In this document: positions 21,438 through 22,594 of the stretch, piece by piece
Layout: the number at the start of each line of letters is the position of its first letter
Position numbering within the stretch: the first letter of the stretch is position 1
Origin: an uncultured Eubacteriales bacterium
GTDB lineage: Bacteria; Bacillota; Clostridia; Oscillospirales; Acutalibacteraceae
Assembly (NCBI GenBank): GCA_934454125.1
Contig: CAKSFA010000012.1
Span: 1 to 22,594, forward strand
DNA length: 22,594 bases
Direction: 5' to 3'
Translations under genes and position numbers: made by a program
Notes under the pieces: generated by a model
The model's database searches: none
What the model was told of the DNA's origin: nothing
Seen by the model: only the letters and a program-made list of their open reading frames with translations

Positions 21438-22594
21438 ATGAGAAAGTTGTTGGCGGGGGCGTTGGCCCTCTGTTTGGTGTTGGGTATTGTGCCGGTTTCG
21501 GTGTTCACGGCGTTTGCGGAAGAACACACCGAGACGATCGATTTGACAAGTTTAACAGAAGACAAAACGTTAGAAACGAATGGCACATATACACTCACAG
21601 GAAGCGGCACGCATCGCGTGACGGTCAAAGAGGGCGTTCAGGCGACAATTATTCTACAAAATGCCAGCATTGAGACGGAGTTGTCCCCGCTTACATTGAG
21701 CGATAACGCCAATGTTACGCTAAAATTGGAGAGCACAAATACGCTGAAAGCGACGGCAACAACAGCGGCAGAGAACAAGACCGAAACCGCCGGTATTACG
21801 TTACCCCAAAATGCTACGTTGACGATTGAAGGCACCGGAGAACTAACCGTACAAGGCGGCTATGGCGGTGCTGGTATTGGTACTGGTACTGTGGTTGGAT
21901 ATAGTGGCACGGCGAATAGTGGTGAAACGGGCAAGGCAGTAGGAGGAATTGTTGGTGGTACCGATTATGCCGGAGGAGCCGGTGGCCAGCACGGCAAAAA
22001 TAATGAGCAAACTGCGGGTACATTGACCGTGAAGAATGGCATTGTCAATACTACAGGCGGCGCAGGTGGAGCCGGAATTGGCGGCGGTCGCGGTGCAAAT
22101 GGCACGAATGGTGCGCCTGGAACCTATTTCCGTGGTACTGGAAATGGCTGTGGTGGTGGCGGAGCTGGAGGTAACGGTGGTAAAGGCGGCAATGGTGGTA
22201 CTGTTACCGTTGAAGGAGGTACTGTAACAGCAACTGGTGGCACCGGAGCTGTTGGTATCGGCGGTGGTGACGGTGGTGCAGCTGGTGCAGGTGCGAGATC
22301 TGGTTCAGAAAGGACCAGTCAAGGTCATGGTGCCAATGGTTACACCACTGATGGTGATGGAGGTTCTCTAACTGTGACTGGCGGCACGGTTTATGCCAAT
22401 GGTGTTACCGGTGCCGGTGAAGGTGTGCAAAGCGGTGGCGATGGTTGGACAGGGGGGGAAAGTAATCATGGAATTGTTGGTAGCATTGGCGCAGGTGGGG
22501 CAGCCAGCGCAAAACCTGCCGCCCCGAAAGCAGGCGAAGTGACGATTGCCAACGGAGCAACGGTGGTGTTGGACCAGATTAACACGGACAACAC
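21438..22594 (+). CDS. Secreted glycine-rich repeat surface protein, N-terminal part
   Basis: The frame runs open to the window end, so at least 385 residues are seen. It starts with a clear signal peptide (MRKLLAGALALCLVLGIVPV, cut likely after VFTAFA). A Thr-rich beta region follows (TYTLTGSGTHRVTV, ATIILQNASI, LTLSDNANVTLKL), typical of right-handed beta-helix or carbohydrate-binding-like surface domains of Clostridia. Then come glycine-rich modules of about 45-55 residues with the pattern LTVxGGTVxAxGGxGxxGIGGGxG (TLTVKNGIVNTTGGAGGAGI; TVTVEGGTVTATGGTGAVGI; SLTVTGGTVYANGVTGAGEG). GGGAGA at 21425-21430 favours ATG 21438; ATG 21435 is equally in frame. Function is unknown; an adhesin or surface-layer role is inferred. 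The C-terminal anchor lies outside the window. Confidence 0.82.
   Translation, partial: MRKLLAGALALCLVLGIVPVSVFTAFAEEHTETIDLTSLTEDKTLETNGTYTLTGSGTHRVTVKEGVQATIILQNASIETELSPLTLSDNANVTLKLESTNTLKATATTAAENKTETAGITLPQNATLTIEGTGELTVQGGYGGAGIGTGTVVGYSGTANSGETGKAVGGIVGGTDYAGGAGGQHGKNNEQTAGTLTVKNGIVNTTGGAGGAGIGGGRGANGTNGAPGTYFRGTGNGCGGGGAGGNGGKGGNGGTVTVEGGTVTATGGTGAVGIGGGDGGAAGAGARSGSERTSQGHGANGYTTDGDGGSLTVTGGTVYANGVTGAGEGVQSGGDGWTGGESNHGIVGSIGAGGAASAKPAAPKAGEVTIANGATVVLDQINTDN

Noticed and set aside
21395..21673. Short sense frame overlapping the glycine-rich gene start
   Set aside because: It is out of frame with the clear signal peptide at 21438 and has no ribosome site of its own.

Overview
The window looks like a chromosomal piece of a gut-type member of the Bacillota (class Clostridia, probably Oscillospiraceae/Ruminococcaceae-like). 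The signs are G-rich coding strands at roughly 50% GC, GGAGG-type ribosome binding sites with many GTG/TTG starts, a CCA-encoding tRNA, a type I-C CRISPR repeat, and a giant secreted M26-type protease next to a glycine-rich surface protein. Species cannot be fixed from sequence alone. Every gene I can support is on the + strand.

Layout. (1) 1-1250 is AT-rich, foreign-looking DNA: the tail of a sensor histidine kinase, a probable leader peptide with three perfect hairpins (an attenuator-like region), and the C-terminal part of a large serine recombinase. (2) At about 1250 the recombinase reading frame passes without a break into the C-terminus of a phage DUF2815-type protein. A truncated phage family-A DNA polymerase follows, then four helically phased GCGACC repeats that look like an insertion-sequence end. 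This is a scar where mobile elements met. (3) 2271-2770 has no gene and is almost devoid of C on the + strand (about 4% C, 37% G). (4) 2777-3388 is a leader plus a seven-repeat type I-C CRISPR array with no cas genes in the window. Its last, mutated repeat falls where the -35 box of the next operon would lie.

(5) 3432-4773 encodes two DNA repair enzymes, Ogt and endonuclease IV. (6) 4909-8895 is a compact spermidine operon, speD-speA-speE-speB. Arginine is decarboxylated to agmatine and hydrolysed to putrescine; SpeD supplies decarboxylated SAM and SpeE makes spermidine. (7) 9172-10321 is a formate/nitrite-type transporter and dUTPase, preceded by a leader that holds an intrinsic terminator. 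(8) 10419-11133 is an HD-domain phosphohydrolase and tRNA-Leu(CAG). (9) 11134-11431 is a threefold 99-100 bp tandem repeat. It begins directly at the tRNA CCA end, and each copy has a terminator-like hairpin. Gene-free DNA with two more terminators follows.

(10) 12000-21179 is one 3,059-residue secreted protein. In order it has a signal peptide, cohesin-like domain, Pro/Glu/Gln stalk, two hydrophobic segments, a type-I dockerin, a 201-residue tandem duplication, a GLUG module, an M26-like zinc metalloprotease (HEIGH plus downstream Glu) and three more GLUG-type modules. The cohesin and dockerin on one M26 protease chain are the most unusual thing in the window. (11) From 21438 to the end runs the start of a secreted glycine-rich repeat protein that is cut by the window edge.
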